From NCBI RefSeq assembly GCF_019049285.1, contig NZ_JAGMUL010000026.1, forward strand, positions 248,001-312,000: 64,000 bases of DNA, in the 5' to 3' direction. Source of the DNA: Streptomyces sp. AC550_RSS872 (GTDB lineage Bacteria; Actinomycetota; Actinomycetes; Streptomycetales; Streptomycetaceae). The position numbers and the translations under genes are program-made. This document shows positions 46,119 to 53,390 of this stretch, one piece after another; position 1 is the first letter of the stretch, and each line of letters opens with the position of its first letter. Below the pieces are notes generated by a model. That model saw only the letters and a program-made list of their open reading frames with translations, made no database searches and was not told where the DNA came from.

Positions 46119-46175
46119 GTGTCACGTGAGGAGCGTCATATTCGTGACCGTGTGTCGCCCGTCATGCTCATGTAA
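46119..46175 (+). CDS. Possible 18-residue ORF with strong ribosome site
   Basis: A GTG with AAGGAAGGTGGAG a few bases upstream opens an 18-codon frame ending at TAA (46173-46175). The encoded peptide (VSREERHIRDRVSPVMLM) is charged, with a hydrophobic end. The ribosome site is good but the frame is so short that it may be chance; it lies downstream of the galactosidase and upstream of the riboswitch. Confidence 0.25.
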   Translation: MSREERHIRDRVSPVMLM

Positions 46176-46365
46176 TTCACCTGCTTTTCAAGGGGTTTTG
46201 AGTCCGACGGTGCCTCGATAATTCACGCAGGGTGACGGGTAATTCTCACAAGGGATCAACGGGAACGCATTCGGACGGAACCTCTCACTTGTTCCCTTGC
46301 GTCTTCCTCGCTTACGTTCGCCACCAATCCGGACGGACGCCTAATCCTGCCGCCGACCGGATCCC

Positions 46366-46512
46366 GCGCAAACTCACCCGTGAACGGCAGGAGCGGGGGA
46401 CCCACAGGTACAACCGCCTGTTCCGGTCTCCGGAACAGGCTTGGGGTCAAGTCGCGTCCCCACGCGACCGGGCATCTCCAGCCCGCACCCGACAGCTCAC
46501 CTCGTAGGCGCC
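46366..46512 (+). ncRNA. ydaO/yuaA-type c-di-AMP riboswitch
   Basis: The 5' leader of the LysM/M23 gene contains the conserved sequence blocks of this riboswitch class: AGCGGGGGACCCACAGG, a GCCTGTTCCGG/CCGGAACAGGC stem, CTTGGGGTCAAGTC, the CCGGGCATCTCCAGCCCG stem and the 3' block CCCGACAGCTCACCTCGTAG shortly before the start codon. The blocks and their order match the ydaO consensus as I remember it. In actinobacteria these switches commonly precede cell-wall hydrolase genes and turn expression off when c-di-AMP binds. The limits are approximate. Confidence 0.85.
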
Positions 46513-46527
46513 GGAGAGGAATTCGTC

Positions 46528-47469
46528 ATGCCCGCGAAGGGTAAGCACCGCCGCCCGAAGTCCCTGCGCTTCACCCGCTCCATCGCCGTTGCCGGAACCG
46601 GTGGCGCCGCTCTCGCTCTCCCGCTCATCGGTGCCACCAACGCCCACGCCGCTCCCGCGCAGTCCGTTTCGGAAAAGGCCGTTCAGTCCCTTCCGGTCGC
46701 CGAGAAGAAGGCGGTCGAGAAGAAGGCCTCGGACAAGAAGGCGGGCCTGCGGACCTATTCGGTGAAGGTCGGCGATTACCTCTCGAAGATCGCCGACGAG
46801 CAGAACGTCAGCGGTGGCTGGAAGAAGCTCTACGCCGACAACCGCGAGTCCGTCGGCGACGACCCGTCGCTGATCCACCCCGGCCTGAAGCTCTCCATCG
46901 GCGGCAAGGGGACGACGCCGAGCGCACCCAAGTCGTCGTCCTCCCCCTCGTCTTCCTCCTCCGAGCCGTCCAAGTCGTCCGCCGACTCGACCGCCGCGAA
47001 GTCCTCCGCGGCGAAGGCGACCACGAGCGACCGGAGCGCCGAGAACGCCGGCAGTCCCAGCGGCTTCTCCGCCCCCGTCTCCGGCGCCTCCGTCGGCACC
47101 GGCTACAAGGTGGCGGGCAGCATGTGGTCGAGCGGCTACCACACCGGTGTCGACTTCGCCGCCGCCACCGGCACCCCGCTGAAGGCGGTCGGCGCGGGCA
47201 CCGTCGTCTCGGCCGGCTGGGCCGGTGCGTACGGCAACCAGGTCGTCATCCAGCTCGCAGACGGCTACTACGCCCAGTACGCCCATCTGTCCTCGCTCTC
47301 CGTCTCGAGCGGCCAGACCGTGACGGCGGGCCAGCAGATCGGCCTCTCGGGTTCGACGGGCAACTCGACCGGCCCGCACCTCCACTTCGAGATCCGCACC
47401 ACGCCGGACTACGGCTCGGACCTCGACCCGGTCGCCTACCTCCGCTCGAAGGGTGTCGCCATCGGCTGA
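46528..47469 (+). CDS. Secreted LysM plus M23 peptidase
   Basis: A 313-residue exported cell-wall hydrolase. A signal peptide (to AHAA, about residue 43) is followed by a LysM peptidoglycan-binding domain (about 75-125: TYSVKVGDYLSKIADEQNV), a Ser/Lys-rich linker and a C-terminal M23 endopeptidase domain with zinc residues in YHTGVDFAA (HxxxD) and HLHFEI. GGAGAGGA precedes the ATG. The c-di-AMP riboswitch in the leader implies control by osmotic or envelope signals, along the lines of the rpfA regulation known in Streptomyces. Expressed as a single gene ending in a strong terminator. Confidence 0.94.
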   Translation: MPAKGKHRRPKSLRFTRSIAVAGTGGAALALPLIGATNAHAAPAQSVSEKAVQSLPVAEKKAVEKKASDKKAGLRTYSVKVGDYLSKIADEQNVSGGWKKLYADNRESVGDDPSLIHPGLKLSIGGKGTTPSAPKSSSSPSSSSSEPSKSSADSTAAKSSAAKATTSDRSAENAGSPSGFSAPVSGASVGTGYKVAGSMWSSGYHTGVDFAAATGTPLKAVGAGTVVSAGWAGAYGNQVVIQLADGYYAQYAHLSSLSVSSGQTVTAGQQIGLSGSTGNSTGPHLHFEIRTTPDYGSDLDPVAYLRSKGVAIG

Positions 47470-47507
47470 CGGCGGCCCTTCGCGCACACCACCTGCCTGA
47501 CACGCAA

Positions 47508-47545
47508 CCGAAGGCCGGACCTCGATCCCCGGGTCCGGCCTTCGG
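47508..47545 (+). terminator. Terminator of the LysM/M23 gene
   Basis: CCGAAGGCCGGACC (47508-47521) pairs perfectly with GGTCCGGCCTTCGG (47532-47545) across a short loop, about 40 bases after the stop. Confidence 0.85.
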
Positions 47546-47633
47546 CGTGTCCCGGTTGTTCCGGGAGCCCTGGTGGGCCCGGGTGTGTCGACAGTGACGG
47601 AGTGATGGGGGAGAGTGATCCCCGTTCGGTTGG

Positions 47634-47647
47634 AGCAAGCGCTTTCT
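47634..47647 (+). promoter_or_regulatory. LacI-type operator-like palindrome
   Basis: AGCAAGCGCTTTCT with central palindrome AAGCGCTT (47637-47644) lies 30 bases before the DUF6250 gene. Such GC-centred palindromes are typical sites of LacI-family sugar regulators, so the gene may be induced by a carbohydrate. One half-site is imperfect. Confidence 0.4.
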
Positions 47648-47678
47648 GTCCTGTGGTCCCATGCGAAGGAGCCCATCC

Positions 47679-48395
47679 GTGTCGACCACGCGCAGAGCAT
47701 TCGGCATCCTGGCCGCAGGTGCCGCCCTCGGGGCGCCGGCCCCCGCAGGCGTGGCGAGCGCCGCTCCTCGCGGCCGCCGACTGATCGCCCGCGACGACTT
47801 CTGCCACGGTCTCGGCCAGTGGGTGACCGAGCTTCAGAACGGCGGTACCGTCACCGCCTCACGCGGCGTGCTGGAGATCGACGTACCGGGCGGGGCGACG
47901 GTGTGGTTCAAGAAGCGGCTCGAAGGGCCGTACGTCCTCGAGTACACGGCCACCGCCGTCTCGGCCGGCGGACCCAACGACCGTGTCTCCGACCTCAACA
48001 ACTTCTGGAACGCCGTCGACGTCCGCTCCCCGGACGACCTCTTCGCCACCCGGCGGGGCGGCGCGCTGGAGGAGTACGACCACCTCAAGGCGTACTACGC
48101 CGGCTACGGCGCCAACTACAACACCACGACACGGCTGCGCCGGTACGTCGGCGAGGCCGGTGTCCGTCCGCTGATCCTCGACTACACGGAGCCGCTGCTG
48201 GTGGCCAACCAGCCGAACCGGGTCCGTATCGTCTCCGACGGCCCGACCGTCCAGTGGTGGAACAACGGGCGGCTCGTCTTCGGCCACACCGACCAGGAGC
48301 CGTACACCAGTGGGCACTTCGCCTTCCGGACCGTATGGAGCCACTTCCGGGTCAGCGACATCCGGGTATGGCGGCTGCGCCCACAACACCCCTGA
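47679..48395 (+). CDS. Secreted DUF6250-domain protein, probably carbohydrate-related
   Basis: A 238-residue exported protein. The N-terminus carries a twin-arginine-type signal (TTRRAFGILAAGAALG) ending near ASAAP. The rest is one beta-rich jelly-roll domain: ARDDFCHGLGQWVTEL, NNFWNAVD, NYNTTTRLRRY and HFAFRTVWSHFRVSDIRVWR fit the DUF6250 family as I recall it. These proteins occur beside polysaccharide-degrading enzymes, so a lyase or binding role is plausible but unproven. GTG 47679 has AAGGAG 7 bases upstream; ATG 47661 is an alternative. The palindrome upstream supports control by a sugar. Confidence 0.75.
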   Translation: MSTTRRAFGILAAGAALGAPAPAGVASAAPRGRRLIARDDFCHGLGQWVTELQNGGTVTASRGVLEIDVPGGATVWFKKRLEGPYVLEYTATAVSAGGPNDRVSDLNNFWNAVDVRSPDDLFATRRGGALEEYDHLKAYYAGYGANYNTTTRLRRYVGEAGVRPLILDYTEPLLVANQPNRVRIVSDGPTVQWWNNGRLVFGHTDQEPYTSGHFAFRTVWSHFRVSDIRVWRLRPQHP

Positions 48396-48462
48396 TCAGA
48401 GGGATATTCCACGTTTGGTGAACCCTTTGGAAGTGGCTTATCTCACCGCTCGTCAACCCTTG

Positions 48463-48478
48463 CCTACGGTCGCGTAGG
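48463..48478 (+). promoter_or_regulatory. Inverted repeat (CCTACG/CGTAGG) before the SGNH hydrolase
   Basis: CCTACG-GTCG-CGTAGG is a perfect 6-bp palindrome with 4-base spacer 30 bases upstream of the GTG, next to TTGCCT. It resembles a TetR-type operator; I recall similar CTACGGTAGCGTAG motifs before lipid-related genes in Streptomyces. A TetR gene lies just downstream of this gene. Confidence 0.45.
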
Positions 48479-48507
48479 TCACATTCGAAGGTGAATCATG
48501 TGCCGAT

Positions 48508-49326
48508 GTGGCAGACGATTCGAAGAGTGACAGCAGATCAGTGATCGGGTCGTACGTTGCGGTGGGGGACAGCTTCACCGAGGGCGTCGGCGACCCCGGC
48601 CCCGACGGGGCGTTCGTCGGTTGGGCCGACCGGTTCGCGGTCCTGCTCGCGGACCGGCGCCCCGAGGGCGACTTCAACTACACGAACCTCGCCGTGCGCG
48701 GCAAACTGCTCGACCAGATCATCGAGGACCAGCTCCCGAAGGCCGTCGAACTGGCCCCGGACCTGGTCTCGTTCTGTGCGGGCGGCAACGACATCATCCG
48801 ACCCGGAACCGACCCCGACGAGGTGGCCGAGCGCTTCGAGCGGGCCATCGCCCGGCTCACCGCCGTGGCCGGCACCGTCATGGTGACGACCGGCTTCGAC
48901 ACCCGTGGCGTCCCCGTGCTGAAGCACCTGCGCGGCAAGATCGCCACCTACAACGGCCATGTGCGGGCCGTCGCCGACCGGTACGGCTGCCCGGTGCTCG
49001 ACCTGTGGTCCCTGAAGACCGTTCAGGACCGCCGGGCCTGGGACGACGACCGGCTCCACCTGTCTCCCGAGGGGCACACGCGCGTGGCGCTCCGCGCGGG
49101 GCAGGTCCTCGGCCTGGACATCCCGGCCGACCCGGACCAGCCCTGGCCACCGCTCCCGCCCCGCGGCACCCTGGAGATCCGCCGGGACGACGTCCACTGG
49201 GCGCGGGAGTACCTGGTGCCGTGGATCGGGCGGCGCCTGCGCGGCGAGTCCTCGGGGGACCACGTGACGGCCAAGGGCGCACTGTCCCCGGACGACATCA
49301 AGATGCGGATCGAATCGGTGGCTTGA
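48508..49326 (+). CDS. SGNH/GDSL-type hydrolase
   Basis: Ester hydrolase of 272 residues with the SGNH fold. Block I is AVGDSFTEGVGDP (Ser near residue 22), block III is CAGGNDI and block V is DRLHLSPEGH with the Asp/His pair near 190. No signal peptide, so it acts in the cytoplasm, probably on acyl or acetyl esters of unknown nature. The C-terminal 60 residues extend beyond the usual domain (REYLVPWIGRRLRG). GTG start. The CCTACG palindrome upstream suggests control by a TetR-type repressor. Confidence 0.9.
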   Translation: MADDSKSDSRSVIGSYVAVGDSFTEGVGDPGPDGAFVGWADRFAVLLADRRPEGDFNYTNLAVRGKLLDQIIEDQLPKAVELAPDLVSFCAGGNDIIRPGTDPDEVAERFERAIARLTAVAGTVMVTTGFDTRGVPVLKHLRGKIATYNGHVRAVADRYGCPVLDLWSLKTVQDRRAWDDDRLHLSPEGHTRVALRAGQVLGLDIPADPDQPWPPLPPRGTLEIRRDDVHWAREYLVPWIGRRLRGESSGDHVTAKGALSPDDIKMRIESVA

Positions 49327-49346
49327 AGCGCCGCTTCGTTTCGGTC

Positions 49347-49377
49347 TGGGCCGCGTCCCGTTCGGGGGCGCGGCCCA
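49347..49377. terminator. Hairpin between convergent SGNH and TetR genes
   Basis: TGGGCCGCG (49347-49355) pairs with CGCGGCCCA (49369-49377), with inner CCC/GGG pairing. Placed in the 102-base gap between convergent genes, it can serve both directions. Confidence 0.7.
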
Positions 49378-49428
49378 CACGGCTGTCGAGGGGAGCGTCG
49401 CCCCGACCTCTCGGCGAACGAAACGACC

Positions 49429-50049
49429 TCACCGCGTCGAGGCCGTCAACGCCTCCCGCTCCAGCCCCAGTTCCCGAGCCAGAGCCTCGTCCACCCACTC
49501 CTGGGCACGCGCGCGTGACACCGCGCCGCGGTACGACGTCAGCTGTACGGCGAGCCCGTCGAGGAGGGCCGTGAGCCGCAGGGCGGTGCCGGTGGGGTCC
49601 GCGCAGACGAACTCGCCGGCGGCCACGCCCTCGGTGATGACCTCGGCGATGGCGCCCTTCCACTGCCGGTCGAGGTCCCGAGTGACCTCCCGCAGCGCGG
49701 GCTCCCGCAGCGCTCCCGCCCAGCCCTCGATCCACAGCCGCCAGCCCTTGGCCTGACCGGTCGGCGCGTACCAGCGCACGGCCGTCCGCAGCCGTCGTAG
49801 CGCCGTCGTACGCCGGCCCAGGATCCTGCGCAGACGGGTCAGGTCACCCTCGGCCGCGTGGGTGAACGCGGCGGCGACCAGCTTCTCCTTCGTGGCGAAG
49901 TGATAGAGCACCAGCGCGTTGCTCACCCCGAGCGCCGAGGCCACGTCGGCGATCCTGACCGCCGCCACGCCCCGCGCCGCTATCTGCTCGACGGCGGCCC
50001 GCAGCAACTCCTCGCGCCGCTCCGCCACGCTCAACCGCACTCTCGCCAC
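49429..50049 (-). CDS. TetR/AcrR-family transcriptional regulator
   Basis: A 206-residue repressor. The N-terminal helix-turn-helix is clear (VAAVRIADVASALGVSNALVLYHFATKEKLV, residues about 28-58); the C-terminal helical part (residues 60-200) has the pattern of the BetI-like group (YAPTGQAKGWRLWIEGWAGAL). GTG start with AGGGTGA upstream. Gene order suggests it regulates the adjacent dehydrogenase, which is transcribed in the same direction with a small gap, or the convergent SGNH hydrolase. Confidence 0.88.
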   Translation of the reverse strand: MARVRLSVAERREELLRAAVEQIAARGVAAVRIADVASALGVSNALVLYHFATKEKLVAAAFTHAAEGDLTRLRRILGRRTTALRRLRTAVRWYAPTGQAKGWRLWIEGWAGALREPALREVTRDLDRQWKGAIAEVITEGVAAGEFVCADPTGTALRLTALLDGLAVQLTSYRGAVSRARAQEWVDEALARELGLEREALTASTR

Positions 50050-50117
50050 CCGGTCACCCTAAAGCCTCGTCACGGACCGTTTCCGGGCCGAGGCCGAGTC
50101 AGAGACCTCGTCCGCCG

Positions 50118-51296
50118 TCACCGGTGCCGGCCGAACCGTTCGGCGATCACCGGCAACCGGTCCGCCGCGATGGCGTGCGCGGCGGCCCGGGGCGTCGTCC
50201 CCTCGGCCTCCGCGCGGGCCAGCGTGAGGTCGGTCAAGGCGCGCATCGAGCGCCGTGTGTGGGCGAAGGCCTCGTCCGCAAAGGGGCCGATGTCGCCGAA
50301 CAGCGTCCACCACCACCAGGCGTTGGTGGCCGAGTTGACCACGACGTCCGGCAGCACCATGACGCCCCGCGCGGCCAGCGCCTCCTCCGCGTCCGGCCGT
50401 ACGGGCATGTTCGCCGCCTCGGCGATCCAGCGGGCGCTGACGCGCCCCTGGTTCCCGGCGTCGATCACATACGAGACGGCCGCCGGCACCAGCACCTCGG
50501 CCTCGACCGACAGCCAGGCCTCGCCGGGCAGTTCGCGGTCGCCTCGGCGCAGCGCCGCGCGGTCGACCGTGCCGTACGCGTCCCGTGCCGCCAGCAGGCT
50601 CTCGACGTCGAGGCCCGCCGGGTTGGCGATCGTGCCCTTGATGTCGGCGACAGCCACGACCGTGAGCCCCGCGCGCGTGAGGAAGCGCGCCGTGGCCCCG
50701 CCCATCGTCCCGAGGCCCTGCACGGCGACTCGTGTCCGGCGGCACGGCACACCAGCCCGGTCCAGCGCGGTGAGCACCGACTCGGCGACCCCGCAGCCGC
50801 CGACCAGTTCGTCCAGCCCGATGCCGTCCACCTCGACCGCGAAGGCGTCCGCGAGCCGCCGACGCGCGCCGGCCTCGTCGTCCAGCAGCGGATACACGGC
50901 CTGCACGGACGAGACGAGCCCCGCCTCGGCGGCCGCCCGGTCGACCACGTCCTGGGTGAGCCCGAGGTCCTCGCCCGTGGTCCAGAAGCTCTCGATGTAC
51001 GGCCGCATGGTCCGCAGGTAGCGCACCAGGAGCGCGTACGCCTCCGGATCCCGGGGATCGCAGTCGATGCCGCCCTTGGCGCCGCCCAGTGGTACGTACC
51101 GGGCGTCGGGGTCGTAGTGCAGCGCTTCCTTCAGGCTCATGCCACGGGCGAGCCCGGTGACCTCGTCCAATGTGCATCCCGGCCGCATGCGCAGCCCTCC
51201 GCTGGACACACCGCGCACCAGCCGGTCGATGACCAGGAACCCCTGGCGGCCGGTGACGTCGTCGGTCCAGGTGAGCGACAGCAGGGGGGTGGTCAT
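50118..51296 (-). CDS. Glu/Leu/Phe/Val dehydrogenase
   Basis: NAD-dependent amino-acid dehydrogenase of 392 residues that deaminates a branched-chain or aromatic amino acid, probably valine or leucine. The substrate and catalytic Lys pair is visible in GMSLKEALHYD and PLGGAKGGIDCDP (Lys74). The NAD domain starts at VAVQGLGTMGGATARFL near residue 195. It lacks the extra region of glutamate dehydrogenases and has the short N-terminus of Val/Leu enzymes. ATG with GGAG at 5 bases; a long frame upstream is not coding. The TetR gene follows 70 bases downstream. Confidence 0.9.
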   Translation of the reverse strand: MTTPLLSLTWTDDVTGRQGFLVIDRLVRGVSSGGLRMRPGCTLDEVTGLARGMSLKEALHYDPDARYVPLGGAKGGIDCDPRDPEAYALLVRYLRTMRPYIESFWTTGEDLGLTQDVVDRAAAEAGLVSSVQAVYPLLDDEAGARRRLADAFAVEVDGIGLDELVGGCGVAESVLTALDRAGVPCRRTRVAVQGLGTMGGATARFLTRAGLTVVAVADIKGTIANPAGLDVESLLAARDAYGTVDRAALRRGDRELPGEAWLSVEAEVLVPAAVSYVIDAGNQGRVSARWIAEAANMPVRPDAEEALAARGVMVLPDVVVNSATNAWWWWTLFGDIGPFADEAFAHTRRSMRALTDLTLARAEAEGTTPRAAAHAIAADRLPVIAERFGRHR

Positions 51297-51477
51297 GGGG
51301 ACTCCGGGGGAGGGGGCGAGAGCCGCGTGCCGTGCGCTTACTGAACGATGGGTCAGTATCGGAGGCGGGTGGGGACATGTCAATATCGGGAGTGCGGCGG
51401 AATGGATCAGGGGTGTACGGGGTTGTCGGAGGGGCCGACCATAATGGAATTTCTCACCGACTCCACCTGGAGGTACC

Positions 51478-52725
51478 GTGGCCGGTTTTCGTTTCCCGAG
51501 CTCGGGGCTCCGTGCCCTGCGGCCCGAGGCCTTCGGCGTGGACCCGAGCGGTGAGCGCATGGCGCGTATCCGCAGATCGCCGCACTTCCGGGACGGGGTC
51601 TTCCAGAACCCCGGGGGTGTCGCCCGCACCAGACCGTCCGGCTCGATGCTGGAGTTCGCCAAGGTCTTCTTCGACCGGGACACCCGGCCCCGCCGCGCTC
51701 CGAAGTCCACCGTGCCGATCCACCCCACCACCTACGCCGACCTTGCGAAACCGCCCGCCGGCGGGCTGCGCCTGACCTGGATGGGACATTCGAGCGTCCT
51801 CGCGGAGATCGACGGGCACCGGGTGCTCTTCGACCCCGTGTGGGGCGAGCGCTGCTCGCCGTTCCCCTTCGCCGGCCCCAAGCGGCTGCACCCTGTGCCG
51901 CTGCCGCTCGCCGCGCTCGGGCCGGTCGACGTCGTCGTGATCTCGCACGACCACTACGACCACCTCGACCTGCCCACCATCAAGGCGCTGGTCGGCACGG
52001 ACACGCTGTTCGCCGTACCGCTCGGCGTCGGAGCCCACCTCGAACACTGGGGCGTGCCGGCCGACCGGCTGCGCGAGCTGGACTGGCACGAGACGACGAA
52101 GATCGGCGGCCTCACCCTGACGGCCACCCCGGCCCGCCACTTCTGCGGCCGCGGCCTGCGCAACACCCAGCACACCCTCTGGGCGTCCTGGGTCGTCGCC
52201 TCGGACGAGCACCGGATCTACCACAGCGGCGACACCGGCTACTTCGAGGGCTTCAAGGACATCGGCGCCGAACACGGCCCGTTCGACGCCACGATGATCC
52301 AGCTCGGCGCCTACTCGGACTTCTGGCCCGACATCCACATGACGCCGGACGAGGGCGTCCGGGCGCACCTCGACCTTCAGGGCGGCGATCCGGCCGCGGG
52401 CGTCATGCTGCCCATCCACTGGGGCACCTTCAACCTGGCGACGCATCCCTGGGCCGAGCCGGCGGAGCGGACCATGCGGGCCACGCACAAGGCCGGGGTC
52501 ACCATGGCGGCGCCCCTCTGCGGAGAGCCCTTCGAGCCGGCCTCGGTGCCGCCGGTGACGCCGTGGTGGCGTGCGGCGGCCGAGGAGCCCGCCGCGGGGT
52601 GGCCGACCTGGCCGCCGGTCGCGCCGGGGCCGGACACCCCGGACACCCCGGATACCTCGGAGACCCCGGACACGCCGGATACCCCGGACACGCCGGACAG
52701 GCCTGACAGCGTGGCGGTCGGCTAG
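51478..52725 (+). CDS. MBL-fold metallo-hydrolase (NAPE-PLD/UlaG-like)
   Basis: Metallo-beta-lactamase-fold hydrolase of 415 residues. The metal motif HxHxDH is His157, His159, Asp161 and His162 in SHDHYDHLD; GHSSVL precedes it and HSGDTGYF and LPIHWGTF supply further ligands. The overall build (WMGHSSVLAEIDG, FDPVW, the SPFPFAG segment) is that of NAPE-PLD-like phosphodiesterases or UlaG-type lactonases; substrate unknown. The C-terminus ends in about 30 residues of (TPD)n-like repeat, probably a disordered tail. GTG start; a terminator hairpin follows immediately. Confidence 0.88.
   Translation: MAGFRFPSSGLRALRPEAFGVDPSGERMARIRRSPHFRDGVFQNPGGVARTRPSGSMLEFAKVFFDRDTRPRRAPKSTVPIHPTTYADLAKPPAGGLRLTWMGHSSVLAEIDGHRVLFDPVWGERCSPFPFAGPKRLHPVPLPLAALGPVDVVVISHDHYDHLDLPTIKALVGTDTLFAVPLGVGAHLEHWGVPADRLRELDWHETTKIGGLTLTATPARHFCGRGLRNTQHTLWASWVVASDEHRIYHSGDTGYFEGFKDIGAEHGPFDATMIQLGAYSDFWPDIHMTPDEGVRAHLDLQGGDPAAGVMLPIHWGTFNLATHPWAEPAERTMRATHKAGVTMAAPLCGEPFEPASVPPVTPWWRAAAEEPAAGWPTWPPVAPGPDTPDTPDTSETPDTPDTPDTPDRPDSVAVG
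52630..52700 (+). repeat. 9-base tandem repeat encoding a Thr-Pro-Asp tail
   Basis: The sequence CCGGACACC, with variants, is repeated about eight times and encodes (D-T-P)n at the end of the MBL protein. Repeat copies differ at the third codon positions, so it is an old array but still liable to slippage. Confidence 0.75.
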
Positions 52726-52741
52726 CGCGGCCGAGACTTTG

Positions 52742-52773
52742 GCGGGCCCCGTCGGTTGTGGGACGGGGCCCGC
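52742..52773 (+). terminator. Terminator of the MBL gene
   Basis: GCGGGCCCCGTC (52742-52753) pairs perfectly with GACGGGGCCCGC (52762-52773) around an 8-base loop, 17 bases after the stop. Confidence 0.85.
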
Positions 52774-53390
52774 TGTGGTGTGCGTCGCACTGCTGTCGCG
52801 CACGTCGAACTCGCTGCGGAGCGGGAACTCGCCGCGGCGCACAACGACATCGTGCGGGCGCCCCATCGGGCGCCCGCTGCTCTTCCAGCGCCCGTCCAAG
52901 GTGGTTCGCGCGGGGCGCGTGGGAGCGCTTCGGAGCGTTCGCGGAGCATTGCGCGCGGATACGGCCCGTGACATGACCGGAGTCGGTGAACGGGGCGCGC
53001 GCAGTGCGGAATCGTCTCGGCCAGAGCTGCCGCGGGCGAGGGAATCACGGCCTGCGAGGCGTGCGGCGGCTGAAGCGCCCCGCCGCTCGACTTTTCTTCG
53101 TGACCGCTTGTGACCAGGTCTGATCGTTCGATTGCCTCTTATGGATGAACGGCGGAGCGGGTTATCGGTCTGTCGTACGAGACCTCATACCAGAGCGGGA
53201 CGCTGCCTGCGGGACTTTGTCAACTGCCCACCGCACTTGATGCGGAGGCGACTACTGTCAGTGTCCGTTGGGCGACACGGAGCCGAATTCGTCGGCTCCG
53301 TGGACCGACACAGCGATGGCGCATGCCCCGGGCCGCGCAGACCGCGCGCACACCCAAGGCCCCGACCGACGGACCAGTACGAGGACCCTG
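52774..53390. other. Gene-poor interval before the conservon
   Basis: Over 600 bases with no gene that I can support; several short frames on both strands overlap and none has a ribosome site, family pattern or consistent codon bias. It holds a perfect 10-bp hairpin, GCGGGCGCCC with GGGCGCCCGC (52854-52877). The second half should hold the conservon promoter and leader. An in-frame extension upstream of the chosen cvnA start runs to 53268. Confidence 0.55.

Noticed and set aside
52722..53113. Several overlapping frames on both strands between the MBL gene and the conservon
   Set aside because: None has a ribosome site, domain pattern or consistent third-position bias.
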